NCBI GenBank assembly: GCA_024278975.1
Contig: JAJRSD010000074.1
Coordinates: 46,937 to 110,936, forward strand
Reading direction: 5' to 3'
DNA: 64,000 bases
DNA from: Bacteroidota bacterium
GTDB lineage: Bacteria > Bacteroidota > Bacteroidia > Bacteroidales > Prolixibacteraceae
The translations under genes and the position numbers were made by a program. The notes under the pieces are model-generated. The model was given only the letters and a program-made list of their open reading frames with translations. It was not told the DNA's origin and made no database searches. How positions within the stretch are numbered: position 1 is the first letter of the stretch; the number at the start of each line of letters is the position of its first letter. Of the stretch, positions 18,319 to 27,804 are shown piece after piece.

Positions 18319-19764
18319 TTATATTTTGTTATTTAATAGTTCTTCTGCTTTTTTCTGGATTAAATTCCAGGTAGCTTTTACATGTTTCTCTTCGGTGTTT
18401 GTTTGTCCTATACTCATTCGGAGTACAATTTCCCCGTTAAGTTTTGTGTGAGTAAAATATGTTTTCCCTGTTTCATTAACTGTATTCATAAGTTTCATAT
18501 TGAAATCGTCACCCGCTTTGTGCCTAAAACAAACCAGATTTAAAGGTGGTTCAACAAAAATGTCAAAATCGTCCGATTCATGTACCCAGCTTGTAAACTT
18601 CCGGGAAATTTCAACATGTTTGCGAATATGATATTGTAAACCTTCAACTCCATAGTGCCGAATTACAAACCATAATTTTAATGAACGAAAACGCCGACCG
18701 AGTTGAATATGCCAGTCGCGGTAATCGAAAACTTCGCCCGATTCGGTTGCTTTATTTCGTAAATATTCCGGCAGAATAGAAAAGGTATTAATCAGTTCTT
18801 CGCGGTTGGCAACCCAGAATACATCGCAATCGAAATTGGTAAACATCCATTTATGTGGATTAAAACAGTAACTGTCTGCCAGTTCAACTCCATTTTGAAA
18901 ATGCCTAAATTCGGGGCAAAGCATCGCAGTTCCCGACATTGCCGCATCTATATGAAACCAGCATTTTTCCGCTTCGCAAATTTCTCCAATCTCCTTAATC
19001 GGGTCGATGGCATTTGATGAGGTTGTTCCCAAAGCTGCACAGATAAAGAATGGTGTAAAACCCTCTTTTTTATCTTTTTGAATTTGAGTTTTAAGCAAAT
19101 CGGTTCGCATTGCAAATTTTTCGTCAACATCAATTAAACGCATATTATCAGTTCCGATACCGGCAATTTTTATCGCTTTTTCTATCGATGAATGTGTTTG
19201 TGTAGAGATATAAGCAACCAGTTTTTGTTGGTTTCCTTTTTTATTCGACTGAAATTTTGTGGCTCTTTCGCGGGCAGCAATTATTGCTGTTAGTGCCGAA
19301 GTTGATGCGGTGTCTTGAATTACACCACCTCCGGTTGAAGTTGACTTGAATTTTTCGGGCATTCCCATCATTTCGGCAAGCCAGTCTAAAACACGGGTTT
19401 CAAGCTCTGTTGCTGCCGGACTGGTTGCCCAAATCATTCCCTGTACTCCCAGTCCCGATGAAATTAAATCGCCTAAAATTGCGGGAAATGATGTGTTTGC
19501 CGGAAAATATGCATAGAAATTTGGCGACTGCCAGTGTGTAATTCCGGGCATTATTTTCTCATCAATATCTTTAATCATTTCATCTAACGATTCACCTTTT
19601 TGCGGCGCACTTTCAGGTAGAGTTGCTTTAATATCTCCCGGTTCAACCTGAGACAGAACCGGATATTTTTCAATATGTTCGTAGTAGTCGGCAATCCAGT
19701 CGATTACTTTTTTGCCCTCTTTGCGAAATTGCTCAGGCGACATGTGGTAGTTTTGCATTTTCAA
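18319..19764 (-). CDS. Pyridoxal-phosphate-dependent decarboxylase (aromatic-L-amino-acid decarboxylase type)
   Basis: Group II PLP decarboxylase of 481 residues, matching the aromatic amino acid decarboxylase length. Visible features are MSPEQFRKEGKKVIDWIADYY at the N-terminus, HWQSPNFYAYFPANTSFPA for substrate binding, HIDAAMSGTA with the PLP-stacking aspartate, and NPHKWMFTNFDCD whose lysine (about residue 304) forms the Schiff base. Such enzymes make tryptamine, tyramine or phenethylamine from the amino acids; substrate preference cannot be fixed. The start at 19764 lies 14 bases downstream of the restriction-modification gene, but the two are unlikely to be functionally linked. Confidence 0.9.
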   Translation of the reverse strand: MKMQNYHMSPEQFRKEGKKVIDWIADYYEHIEKYPVLSQVEPGDIKATLPESAPQKGESLDEMIKDIDEKIMPGITHWQSPNFYAYFPANTSFPAILGDLISSGLGVQGMIWATSPAATELETRVLDWLAEMMGMPEKFKSTSTGGGVIQDTASTSALTAIIAARERATKFQSNKKGNQQKLVAYISTQTHSSIEKAIKIAGIGTDNMRLIDVDEKFAMRTDLLKTQIQKDKKEGFTPFFICAALGTTSSNAIDPIKEIGEICEAEKCWFHIDAAMSGTAMLCPEFRHFQNGVELADSYCFNPHKWMFTNFDCDVFWVANREELINTFSILPEYLRNKATESGEVFDYRDWHIQLGRRFRSLKLWFVIRHYGVEGLQYHIRKHVEISRKFTSWVHESDDFDIFVEPPLNLVCFRHKAGDDFNMKLMNTVNETGKTYFTHTKLNGEIVLRMSIGQTNTEEKHVKATWNLIQKKAEELLNNKI

Positions 19765-19778
19765 ATTGCTTATGAATT

Positions 19779-22700
19779 TTATTGTTTTTCAATAATGGCT
19801 ATTTCTTCTTTGGTTAATTCGTAAAGTTCGTAAACCATTTGATCTATTTTTTTGTCGGTTTGGCTTATTTCGGTTTGTAAATTGTTGATTTCTGTTTTAA
19901 AGAAGTTAAAATATTCCACCCACTCATCTGGTTGTATAAGCGAAAGTTTAATCTTTTTCTTATTTAATTCAGACAAAAATATTTTAAAATCGTGATTATA
20001 GAAAGTATCTAATTTTTTTGAAATTTTATCTATTTCGAAGTTATCTGTTACGCGGGTTATAAACTTATTTTTCTTTTGTTTAATAAGTTTATCCCTATCT
20101 AAAATAAAATCTGATTTGATATTGAACTCTCGAATTATATTAATATTTGCATTTGGTATTGGGGTATTTTCAATAAAAATTTTCGAGTATTGAATACTGT
20201 TTTTTCCAAGCGAACGCAAATCAAACTCTAAATACCATTGCATTAATTTTGAAGCTAATATAGATTGATAATAACCTAAATTATCGCCAACAATCATAAA
20301 TGCTGTTTTGTCGATAAAGTAGCTCTCTTTATCTCTGTAAAATTCAGCTCGCCGGACTGTTGTTTCGGGATAAATAATTTTTTCTTTTACAAATAAATCA
20401 ACATAAGCACAACTTCGTAAATTATAAGGTGTTTTACCTTTGTCGCTTCTTTTTGCCAATCTTGTCCAATGTTGATCGAGGTATTCTTTTATTTTCGGAT
20501 AATTATCAATTTTAATTTCTTTAATATTTTTGTACCCATTATGTGTATTTATTAACCACAATCCAGCCCAACTTTTAGAATATCTATGTATATCTCTACC
20601 ACGTAATAAAGGTTTTATTATTTCAATGTTTTCAGGATTATTATTACATAGTTCATCTTTTTTTGCAGTGTCAATTATAAAAGCTTCATTGAATCCATTT
20701 TTAATTCCATATTTAATAATGATGTTGTGTTCTTTTAAAACAGGTTTTTTATCTTTTATTTTCTTACGTAGTTTACTAATATCCTGCTTAATAATAAACC
20801 ATCTGTCAGCTTTTAAATTGGTTATTTGCAACGAATTTTGAGAAATAAAAGTTTTAATATCCTCTCCCTTAAAATTATTTAAGAATTTACAAGCCTTTAA
20901 ATTAAAATCGCAATCCTCTTTTTTGCTAATAAAAATACTTGAATCAATAGTTGCATCTTTAAATATTTTAACTCCACTAAAATTTATTAACTCTACCGGA
21001 TTTGAATGAGTTACAAAATAATTGCGTAATGTTTTTCCGTATTGTGCTTGTAACCATTGGTTTGAAGTGATAAAAGAAATTAATCCATTTGGTTTTAAAA
21101 TATTTATTCCTAACTCATAAAACAGACAATAGATGTCTCCACTTTTATCTGCGTTAATATAATTTTCTTTCAAAAATTTTAATGATTGTTTGTTTAGTGT
21201 AGAAATTGGAAAATACGGTGGATTGCCAATCACAACATCAAAACCTCCTTTGTTAATTCCATAAAGTTCTCCGTTTTCGCTAACAACCTCATTCTGTTTT
21301 TTTGCAAATTCGTAAACTTTCTCAGAATATTTTATTGCTTCTTGCGAAAGCTGTACAGCTTGTTTGGCTTTTTCTTGTGCCAATTTTGCATTATGCTCAA
21401 TTAATGCCAAATAATTGGGGTCTTTATCAATCTGTTTAATTTCGTGTTTTGTTAGTTTTACTTTCTGAGATTTAAAGGCTTGTGGAAATTCTTTTCTCCA
21501 ATTAAAAGCTTTGTTTCCAGCAATTTCGGGGTCGTTAATAAGTGAATTTCCACACTTGATGTTATTGCTTAAATTAGATAGTTTTCTGTCTTTTTGCGCG
21601 GTGCGTAACCAGAGAGACAGTTTAGCAATTTCAACACTCTCTTCGTTAATATCAACACCATAAAGATTATTCTCGAGAATGCCTTTATCAGTATCAAACA
21701 ATCGTATTTTTTCGCCTGTAAGTTCCGCAATAATATCATCAATTTGTTTGTGTTCTTCAATTAAAAAACTAAGTGCCTGATTTAAAAATGCACCCGAACC
21801 ACAGGCAGGGTCAATTATTTTAAGTTGTTTTAGCCATTCTTTGTAAGTGTCGAGTGTATTAAACAGTTTCTTGCCTTTTACAGAAAGTTTGCCGTCTTTG
21901 GTTTTAAAAGTCCCGTCAAATTCTATCTCGGTAATATTTAAATCTTCACGTTTTTCGCTACAAAGTTTACCTATGGTATTTTCAACAATATACTGCGTTA
22001 TATATTTGGGTGTGTAAAAAACGCCGTCTTTTTTACGTTTGTTTGTTTTCGGGAATGGAATATGCGAAGTTGCAGATGTTGCGGTTATTTCGGCAGTTAT
22101 CTCCTCAATTTCGTTTAACGAATGTTCAAAAATATGCCCGAGAATATTAACATCAACATCGGTATTAAAATCGTATGATGATAAAAGCAGAGCATCGTCT
22201 TTTAAAATCTCATCGTCAATAATTACATTGTCGAGAATTTCATCGGGAGCAAACAACCCTCCGTTGTAGGCTGGCAAGTTGTATGTTTTGTATTTGTGTC
22301 CTTTGTTGAGATGCCCAAAAAATTTCACAAAACGACTGTAAAGTGTGAAATATTCATCGTTATCAATAAATATTTGCCATTGTTCTACAATCTTTGAAAT
22401 GGCATTGGGTGGAACCAATCCGGTATCCTCGGCAAAAAACACAAACAATAGTCTATCCAAAAACTTCTGTGACTTTTTAAATAGCGTTAGTTTATCGTAT
22501 TGTGGATTGTTTTTAATGAGGTTGTTGTATATTTTATTTTTATAGTTTGAATAATCATTATAAAGTTTGGTAGAAATATCTTCTTCGTGAAATTTAGTTT
22601 CGGCTTTTAGTTTAAGTGGTAAGCCGGATAAAATGCTCTCTTTATGCAAGATTAAATACAATAACTCAAAATCATCTTTTTGCAGATTAAACAGATCAAA

Positions 22701-23150
22701 CTCCTCGTATTCGTTTGAATAATCAATATAAAAACGCAGTTTCTGAAAATTTGATGTGATTACATATTTACATTCCGGCTGATTATTTTTATAGTTAAAA
22801 GCTTGTTCGGTAATGTTTTTTAAATCTTTTGTTTTGGTCGATTTTAATTCGATTATTGCAATGGCTTTATCGTTTTTCAAAATAGCACCATCTGCCTTCT
22901 TCCCATCCGATTGGTTTTTAAACTCTCTTACGAGATTATAATTTTCGTCTGGTTTTAATGTGTAATCAAAAATATCAACAAATATATCTCTTAAAAATCC
23001 GTCTTGGTATTCTTCCTCTTTTAGACTTTTTATTTCAGTTAATTTTGCGAGTGAATAGTTCTGTTTAAATTTATCAAATGCATTATCAATTTCCCTTTTG
23101 TCGAGATTTGCAATATGATTTTTTATTACCGATTTCTGAAATATCCCCAT
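19779..23150 (-). CDS. Single-chain type IIG-like restriction-modification enzyme
   Basis: A 1123-residue protein combining nuclease, methyltransferase and specificity regions. The N-terminus holds a PD-(D/E)xK nuclease core: Asp87 in KKADGAIL, then Glu101-x-Lys103 in IIELKST. A helical connector and the FVFFAEDTGLVPP block follow. Amino-methyltransferase motif I is DPACGSGAF at 447-455, motif IV is GNPPYF at 642-647, and YTPKYITQYIVEN precedes motif I. The C-terminal 400 residues resemble a TaqI/Eco57I-type target-recognition domain (SIQYSKIFIENTPIP) with a terminal coiled coil. It would methylate adenine and cleave unmodified DNA in one polypeptide. No separate R, M or S genes are adjacent. 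It looks intact. Confidence 0.88.
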   Translation of the reverse strand: MGIFQKSVIKNHIANLDKREIDNAFDKFKQNYSLAKLTEIKSLKEEEYQDGFLRDIFVDIFDYTLKPDENYNLVREFKNQSDGKKADGAILKNDKAIAIIELKSTKTKDLKNITEQAFNYKNNQPECKYVITSNFQKLRFYIDYSNEYEEFDLFNLQKDDFELLYLILHKESILSGLPLKLKAETKFHEEDISTKLYNDYSNYKNKIYNNLIKNNPQYDKLTLFKKSQKFLDRLLFVFFAEDTGLVPPNAISKIVEQWQIFIDNDEYFTLYSRFVKFFGHLNKGHKYKTYNLPAYNGGLFAPDEILDNVIIDDEILKDDALLLSSYDFNTDVDVNILGHIFEHSLNEIEEITAEITATSATSHIPFPKTNKRKKDGVFYTPKYITQYIVENTIGKLCSEKREDLNITEIEFDGTFKTKDGKLSVKGKKLFNTLDTYKEWLKQLKIIDPACGSGAFLNQALSFLIEEHKQIDDIIAELTGEKIRLFDTDKGILENNLYGVDINEESVEIAKLSLWLRTAQKDRKLSNLSNNIKCGNSLINDPEIAGNKAFNWRKEFPQAFKSQKVKLTKHEIKQIDKDPNYLALIEHNAKLAQEKAKQAVQLSQEAIKYSEKVYEFAKKQNEVVSENGELYGINKGGFDVVIGNPPYFPISTLNKQSLKFLKENYINADKSGDIYCLFYELGINILKPNGLISFITSNQWLQAQYGKTLRNYFVTHSNPVELINFSGVKIFKDATIDSSIFISKKEDCDFNLKACKFLNNFKGEDIKTFISQNSLQITNLKADRWFIIKQDISKLRKKIKDKKPVLKEHNIIIKYGIKNGFNEAFIIDTAKKDELCNNNPENIEIIKPLLRGRDIHRYSKSWAGLWLINTHNGYKNIKEIKIDNYPKIKEYLDQHWTRLAKRSDKGKTPYNLRSCAYVDLFVKEKIIYPETTVRRAEFYRDKESYFIDKTAFMIVGDNLGYYQSILASKLMQWYLEFDLRSLGKNSIQYSKIFIENTPIPNANINIIREFNIKSDFILDRDKLIKQKKNKFITRVTDNFEIDKISKKLDTFYNHDFKIFLSELNKKKIKLSLIQPDEWVEYFNFFKTEINNLQTEISQTDKKIDQMVYELYELTKEEIAIIEKQ

Positions 23151-23244
23151 GTTGTTTTTTGTAACAGAAGTATAAAAGTATAAATAATATTGGTGCTATG
23201 GAAACAAAACAGCGATTGTGTATGAGCGATGAAAAATAAACAGT

Positions 23245-23520
23245 TTAAGATTTAATCTCGAACTCTTTAAACTTAGAAAGAAGTTGCATTTTATATTTAG
23301 AAATTTTATCAACCCGGGCACGTGTTGGTCCAATTTGCAGGTAGTCGATAAAAGTATTTATATCTGTTTTGTTACCTTGTGCAATAATCAAAACTCCGCC
23401 ATTGCGACTGTTTTTTACCCAGCCGGTAATTCCAATTTCAGTTGCTTTCAGTTGTGCAAAATATCGAAATCCAACGCCTTGTATTTTTCCTGTTATTTTT
23501 ATTTCGTATTGAATCATCAT
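23245..23520 (-). CDS. acyP: Acylphosphatase
   Basis: A 91-residue enzyme that hydrolyses acyl phosphates such as acetyl phosphate. Family residues are visible: the phosphate-binding loop GKIQGVGFRYFAQ with its arginine and the catalytic asparagine in GWVKNSRNGGVLI. Length is normal. The start at 23520 (MMIQYEIK) could also be the second Met three bases later. It stands alone between the restriction enzyme and a small membrane protein. The downstream gap contains nothing notable, and the upstream DNA carries short simple repeats. Confidence 0.93.
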   Translation of the reverse strand: MMIQYEIKITGKIQGVGFRYFAQLKATEIGITGWVKNSRNGGVLIIAQGNKTDINTFIDYLQIGPTRARVDKISKYKMQLLSKFKEFEIKS

Positions 23521-23671
23521 TCGTTCCGAGTTCCAGGTTTCAGGTTTAAAGTTCCGAATTCATATCTTTTTTTAGTTTCCCCTTCGGGGAGATGGCTTAT
23601 TCCCCGATTCTGACTTCCGAGTTCCAAGAAAAAAAATTGCACTTTTTTTCTACTGAAAACTGCGACTGCGA
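23521..23671. repeat. Short low-complexity repeats
   Basis: Between acyP and the next gene the words TTCCGAGTTCCA occur twice (23523-23534 and 23616-23627) and a CCCCTTCGGGG hairpin lies at 23579-23590. The end of the gap has CTGAAAACTGCGACTGCGAC (23653-23672), which reappears exactly within the 41-bp tandem repeat near 33012. No gene is present. Confidence 0.45.
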
Positions 23672-24031
23672 CTACAACTTTTTAAACGCCTCTACATTTT
23701 CGGGCTGAACGAGTGCCCAAATGGAATAAACTCCAACGGCAGTACCCAGCGGAAAACTTAAAAGATGAAGAACCGAAAGAATGAGTGTTAAAATTCGTGC
23801 CCACTCTCTTCTTTTAAATAGTCCTATTCCGGCAATAATTCCGGGGATACTAAATATTGTAACCATTGTTATAATTACATTGGCTATTATTGGTAATATC
23901 ATTTGTGCTTCTTGTTCGTCAACAAAATCGCCAATAACATGAAAAACAATAAATAATATAGTGCCAATTACAATTCCTAAAATACTATACCCAATCTGAA
24001 GTGCTGCCACAACATTAATATGTCTTTCCAT
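23672..24031 (-). CDS. Small four-helix membrane protein
   Basis: A 119-residue protein with hydrophobic segments at about 10-30, 45-65, 66-78 and 86-108, and a short soluble loop EFVDEQEAQ-like region after the first helix. RREWARILTLILSVLHLLSFPLGTAVGVYSIWAL resembles a widespread Bacteroidota family of short membrane proteins without known function. It is a single gene; the stop codon lies at the end of a repeat-rich gap shared with acyP. Confidence 0.65.
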   Translation of the reverse strand: MERHINVVAALQIGYSILGIVIGTILFIVFHVIGDFVDEQEAQMILPIIANVIITMVTIFSIPGIIAGIGLFKRREWARILTLILSVLHLLSFPLGTAVGVYSIWALVQPENVEAFKKL

Positions 24032-24180
24032 AACTTTTATTTGTTTGATAAATTATTTTAAAGATAGTTTGAAATATTTAATTGGAGAGTATTTTTCGAC
24101 CAACAATAACAATTTCTCGTTAAACTTGTTACACTGATATAGAATCTTGAAAATAAAGAACTAATTTTGTTGCTGAAAAA

Positions 24181-24184
24181 GGAG
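24181..24184 (+). promoter_or_regulatory. Unusual Shine-Dalgarno sequence
   Basis: AAAAAGGAG ends at 24184, seven bases before the ATG at 24192. Clear Shine-Dalgarno sequences are rare in this window, as is normal for Bacteroidota. It supports this short ORF as a translated gene. A TAATTTTG -7-like box is at 24162-24169. Confidence 0.5.
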
Positions 24185-24191
24185 ATAAAAA

Positions 24192-24437
24192 ATGGAAGTG
24201 TTAAAAGTTATTTTATTGGCAGTTGGTTTAATGGCATTTGCAATAGCCGGAATGGCAATTACTATTTTAATTAAAAAAGGTGGAAAGTTCCCGAATACGC
24301 ATGTTAGCGGAAATAGATATTTAAAGAGAAATGGTGTCTATTGCTCGCAGACTCAGGATAAATTGGAGCAACGAAAAGGACGGAAGCAAAATCAGTTTAA
24401 AAACCTGAAATTTGCACCTGAAAATAATGCCGGTTAA
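24192..24437 (+). CDS. Small membrane protein next to apbE, possible NqrM-like assembly partner
   Basis: An 81-residue protein with one N-terminal transmembrane helix (residues 4-27), then KKGGKFPNTHVSGNRYLKRNGVYCSQTQDKL and a basic tail. The GGxFPNTHVxxN and YCxQTQD pieces recur in small Bacteroidota membrane proteins I remember near apbE or Na+-NQR genes. Proteobacterial NqrM, which helps NQR assembly, is similar in size but has four cysteines, whereas this has one. It is convergent with apbE (24468-25469). A short CCGG repeat and T7 at 24428-24451 may end its transcript. The role is inference from position only. Confidence 0.6.
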   Translation: MEVLKVILLAVGLMAFAIAGMAITILIKKGGKFPNTHVSGNRYLKRNGVYCSQTQDKLEQRKGRKQNQFKNLKFAPENNAG

Positions 24438-24467
24438 ATGCCGGTTTTTTTATGTTCCTGATTTAAT

Positions 24468-25469
24468 TCAATCTACGATAAAATCTTTAAAACCCTCCGA
24501 CATATAAATTTGATTACTCCCGGTTTTGTCGGCATAAATAAAATATATTTCAACCTCCGGAATTTTTTGAGCAATTTCAATTCCCTGTTCCACTCCTAAA
24601 ACCATAAAAGATGTGGCAAAAGCATCGGCTGTCATACAATCGTTTGCAACAACTGATGCACTTAACAAACTGTGTTGCACCGGATAACCTGTTTTTGGGT
24701 CGATTGTATGTGCGTATCTTTTCCCGTTTTCAATATAAAAATTTCGATAGTTCCCAGATGTTGCCATCGCCCGATTTGGTAGGTGCAAAATTGCCTGTAA
24801 ATCTGTATTAGAAACTAAAATATCGTCCTCCGGTTTGCTAATTCCGATTGTCCATACCTTGCCTTTTGCATTTTTACCCATTGCAGCCACTTCGCCTCCA
24901 ATTTCGACCATGTAATTTGTACACCCTTTTTCTTTTAGGAGGTTGGCAATTAAATCGCTTGTATAACCTTTCGAAATTGCACTCATGTCAATATTTATCG
25001 CAGCATTCTCCTTAATTATTTTTCCATTTATCAATTGAATTTTTTTGTAACCGGTTAACTGTTTCAGACTGTCAATAATTTCAGGAGTCATTTTTTCTTT
25101 CTCTTCAGGACCAAATCCCCACGCATTTACCATAGAGCCGGCTGTAATATCGAAAGCACCGTTTGTAATCTTCGAAATTTCCATGGCACGCTTAAAGCAG
25201 TTGATAAATTCGGGCTCCAATTTTGTCTCTATATTTTGGTTTACTTTCGAAATAGTTGATTCCGGTTCGTAGGTAGAAAAAACCATTGTTAATTCACTAA
25301 ATCTATTGTCAATCTCCTTTTGATAATCGTTACCATCAGGGCTTTGGTAAACAATGCTGTACACTGTTCCGTAGATAAAACCTTTGTTATAAATATATTT
25401 TGATGTTGAATTCTGGCAAGCGCTAAACAGTATTGTCAGCATAAATAAAAAGAGCAGTTTTATTCTCAT
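24468..25469 (-). CDS. apbE: FAD:protein FMN transferase (ApbE)
   Basis: ApbE attaches FMN covalently to threonine of proteins such as NqrB, NqrC and RnfG, in the periplasm, using FAD and Mg2+. The 333-residue protein has a lipoprotein signal (FSACQN, Cys18). It also has the FSTYEPESTISKVN segment, the NIDMSAISKGYTSDLIANLL block, GNYRNFYIENGKRYAHTIDPKTGYPV and the C-terminal MTADAFATSFMVLG metal-binding region. All are standard for the family. No Nqr or Rnf operon is in the window. It faces the small membrane protein at 24192-24437. Confidence 0.94.
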   Translation of the reverse strand: MRIKLLFLFMLTILFSACQNSTSKYIYNKGFIYGTVYSIVYQSPDGNDYQKEIDNRFSELTMVFSTYEPESTISKVNQNIETKLEPEFINCFKRAMEISKITNGAFDITAGSMVNAWGFGPEEKEKMTPEIIDSLKQLTGYKKIQLINGKIIKENAAINIDMSAISKGYTSDLIANLLKEKGCTNYMVEIGGEVAAMGKNAKGKVWTIGISKPEDDILVSNTDLQAILHLPNRAMATSGNYRNFYIENGKRYAHTIDPKTGYPVQHSLLSASVVANDCMTADAFATSFMVLGVEQGIEIAQKIPEVEIYFIYADKTGSNQIYMSEGFKDFIVD

Positions 25470-25632
25470 TTTTTATTGATTTATGTTGATGCAAAACTAA
25501 GAAATTAGATTGTAGATAACATTGATTTTTTAGATAATTGAAGAAAGTAATATGAGTTAATTCGTATTATTTATTTTTTAAAGAATTTTAGGAGTGGTAA
25601 ATTTATTAAATTTGGATTTTAATTTTATTAGT

Positions 25633-26253
25633 ATGAAAGTCAGAATATATATAATTATTGTTTTTTCGGTATTTGTTTTTTCTTGTAACAGTTCTAAAAA
25701 GCAAAAACGTGAGCAACCAAAATTAACCAAAGATGCAGTGCAAACAACCGAATATACATCTAATTCGGGCAAGAAATTTATTGTTAGTATCGACCATTCT
25801 TTGGGAGCGAGTATTGATTATGTTGAAATAAAAACTTCAGGTTTCGAAATTATAAACACAACTCATATTTTAGGTGAGACTGACCCTGTTGAAGAAGTCT
25901 TTCTGGCAGATTTAGATAAGAACGGATACGAGGAGATTTATCTTTTAACAAGGAGTGCCGGTTCGGGCTCGTACAGTAATATTTATGGAATGGCCTCGAA
26001 TAAAGATAAAAGTGCAACTCCAATTTTTGTACCTGAGATTTCAGAAAAACAGATGGAAAAAGGTGGTTTATTTGAAGGCTTTATGGGGCATAATAAATTT
26101 ACTTTCGAAGATGGGAAACTGGTTAATAAATTCCCTGTTTATCTTAAAAAAGATATTAATGCAAAATCAACCGGAGGTAGTAAAATGGTCGAATATAAAC
26201 TAATTGCCGGCGAAGCAGGTTGGATATTAAAACCTAAAGAAACTGTTAAATAA
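25633..26253 (+). CDS. Lipoprotein resembling the PliI family of lysozyme inhibitors
   Basis: I used the ATG at 25633, giving 206 residues with a lipoprotein signal (VFSCNS, Cys17); an ORF beginning 39 bases earlier lacks a proper signal. The centre has DLDKNGYEEIYLLTRSAGSGSYSNIYGMAS, close to the D-x-D-G..E-I-x-(5)-RSAGSGxY block of PliI-like inhibitors of i-type lysozymes. The acidic calcium-like loop DLDKNGYEE is typical. A role in protection from invertebrate lysozyme would follow from that family, but the assignment is by recalled motif only. It is a single gene with AT-rich flanks. Confidence 0.55.
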   Translation: MKVRIYIIIVFSVFVFSCNSSKKQKREQPKLTKDAVQTTEYTSNSGKKFIVSIDHSLGASIDYVEIKTSGFEIINTTHILGETDPVEEVFLADLDKNGYEEIYLLTRSAGSGSYSNIYGMASNKDKSATPIFVPEISEKQMEKGGLFEGFMGHNKFTFEDGKLVNKFPVYLKKDINAKSTGGSKMVEYKLIAGEAGWILKPKETVK

Positions 26254-26356
26254 GAGAATTATATAGTTTTATTTTTCAGTTGTTCTGATTTTAGCGCAAA
26301 ACATCAATCATACTAATAAAGATTATTAGTTTTGTTCTCATTAAAATATAAATCAA

Positions 26357-27721
26357 ATGAAACTTAATAAACTGGCATTTTTTAGCTTAACTATTTCTGT
26401 TTTGCTTTTCTCTTTTTCGTGTTCGCAACAAAAGCAAAAAACAGAGACAAATAAACCAAACATTGTATTAATTTTTGTTGACGACATGGGTTATGGCGAT
26501 TTAGGTTGCTACGGTCATCCGAATAATAAAACGCCAAATATTGATAATATGGCCGACGAAGGCATTCGGTTCACCTCGTTTTATGCGGTGGCTCCGGTTT
26601 GTACACCGTCGCGCGCCGGACTTTTAACCGGTCGCTATCCAATACGAAGTATTCCGACCAACTGCGGACCCTCGTCGCCCGAAAAAGGGATGCCGGTTTC
26701 GGAGATTACCATCGCTAATATTTTAAAAGATGACGGTTACAATACTACTGCAATTGGCAAATGGCATCTTGGTCAGGCAAAACGTTTTCTGCCAACATCG
26801 CGCGGGTTCGATTCGTTTTACGGATTACCGTACAGCAACGATATGATTTTGCCGTGGTGTCCGTGGCTAACCGGAAAAGACACGCTGTTTATGTACGAAA
26901 ACGATAAACCTGTTAAAGTTATTAATGACAACCAGGACGATTTGATTGTTGATTACACAAACAGAGCGGTTGAATATATTAAAGCACAAAAAAATGAGCC
27001 ATTCTTTCTGTATCTCGCACATGCAATGCCACATTTGCCAATTAGCACGGCAGACGAATTTAGAGGAAAATCGGATGGCGGATTGTATGGCGATGTGGTT
27101 GAAACACTCGATTGGAGCGTGGGGCAGATTCTTTCAACTCTAAAAGAACAGGGTCTCGACAATAACACTTTGGTAATTTTTACAAGCGACAACGGCCCCT
27201 GGCAAAACCTGCCCAAACGAATGTTACAAAAAGGTGTTGAACCCTGGCACGGTGGAACTACCGGGCCACTTCGCGGGGCAAAAGCTACAACTTACGAAGG
27301 CGGATTTCGTGTGCCGGGAATAGTACGCTGGCCTGGGCAAATACCACAAAAACAGGTATCTACAGAAATTGCTACTACAATGGATTTATTTTCAACAATT
27401 GTTGAAGTTGCCGGTGCAAAACTACCGACCGACCGTAAAATTGACGGGCATAATATTCTTCCTCTTTTAAAAGGCGAAGCAAAATCGCCAACAGAAAAAC
27501 TCTATTATTTCAATAGTAAAAAAGCAGAAGGGATTCGTAAAGGTGAATGGAAATTGAGAATTACTAAAACAGATGGAGTTCAGTTATTTAACCTTAAGGA
27601 CGATGCGGGAGAAAAATATAACCGGGCAGAAGATAATTTGGAAACGGTTATTGATTTATATAATGATTTGAAAAGTTTTTCGGATAAAAATGGTGGGGAG
27701 ATTGTCGAATTGACATTATGA
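26357..27721 (+). CDS. Sulfatase (arylsulfatase family) lipoprotein
   Basis: A 454-residue S1-type sulfatase. The N-terminus is a lipoprotein signal (FSFSCSQ, Cys22). IVLIFVDDMGYGDLGCYGHP supplies the calcium-binding aspartates. VCTPSRAGLLTGRYP contains the C-x-P-S-R maturation motif, in which Cys is converted to formylglycine. GKWHLG and FTSDNGPW are further active-site blocks. It probably removes sulfate from carbohydrate in the periplasm or at the surface. The radical-SAM or FGE maturase needed is not in the window. A bidirectional terminator separates it from the peroxiredoxin gene. Confidence 0.92.
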   Translation: MKLNKLAFFSLTISVLLFSFSCSQQKQKTETNKPNIVLIFVDDMGYGDLGCYGHPNNKTPNIDNMADEGIRFTSFYAVAPVCTPSRAGLLTGRYPIRSIPTNCGPSSPEKGMPVSEITIANILKDDGYNTTAIGKWHLGQAKRFLPTSRGFDSFYGLPYSNDMILPWCPWLTGKDTLFMYENDKPVKVINDNQDDLIVDYTNRAVEYIKAQKNEPFFLYLAHAMPHLPISTADEFRGKSDGGLYGDVVETLDWSVGQILSTLKEQGLDNNTLVIFTSDNGPWQNLPKRMLQKGVEPWHGGTTGPLRGAKATTYEGGFRVPGIVRWPGQIPQKQVSTEIATTMDLFSTIVEVAGAKLPTDRKIDGHNILPLLKGEAKSPTEKLYYFNSKKAEGIRKGEWKLRITKTDGVQLFNLKDDAGEKYNRAEDNLETVIDLYNDLKSFSDKNGGEIVELTL

Positions 27722-27742
27722 TTCACAGTTTCTCTTCAAAAA

Positions 27743-27784
27743 AAAATCCCTGTTTTGAATAAATACAAAACAGGGATTTTTTTT
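27743..27784. terminator. Bidirectional terminator between sulfatase and peroxiredoxin genes
   Basis: A 15-bp perfect stem: AAAATCCCTGTTTTG (27743-27757) with CAAAACAGGGATTTT (27766-27780), loop of 8. T8 follows on the plus strand and the opposite A-run gives a U-tract on the minus strand, serving the two convergent genes. Confidence 0.88.
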
Positions 27785-27804
27785 AGCATAAGACAAATGT
27801 GTGA

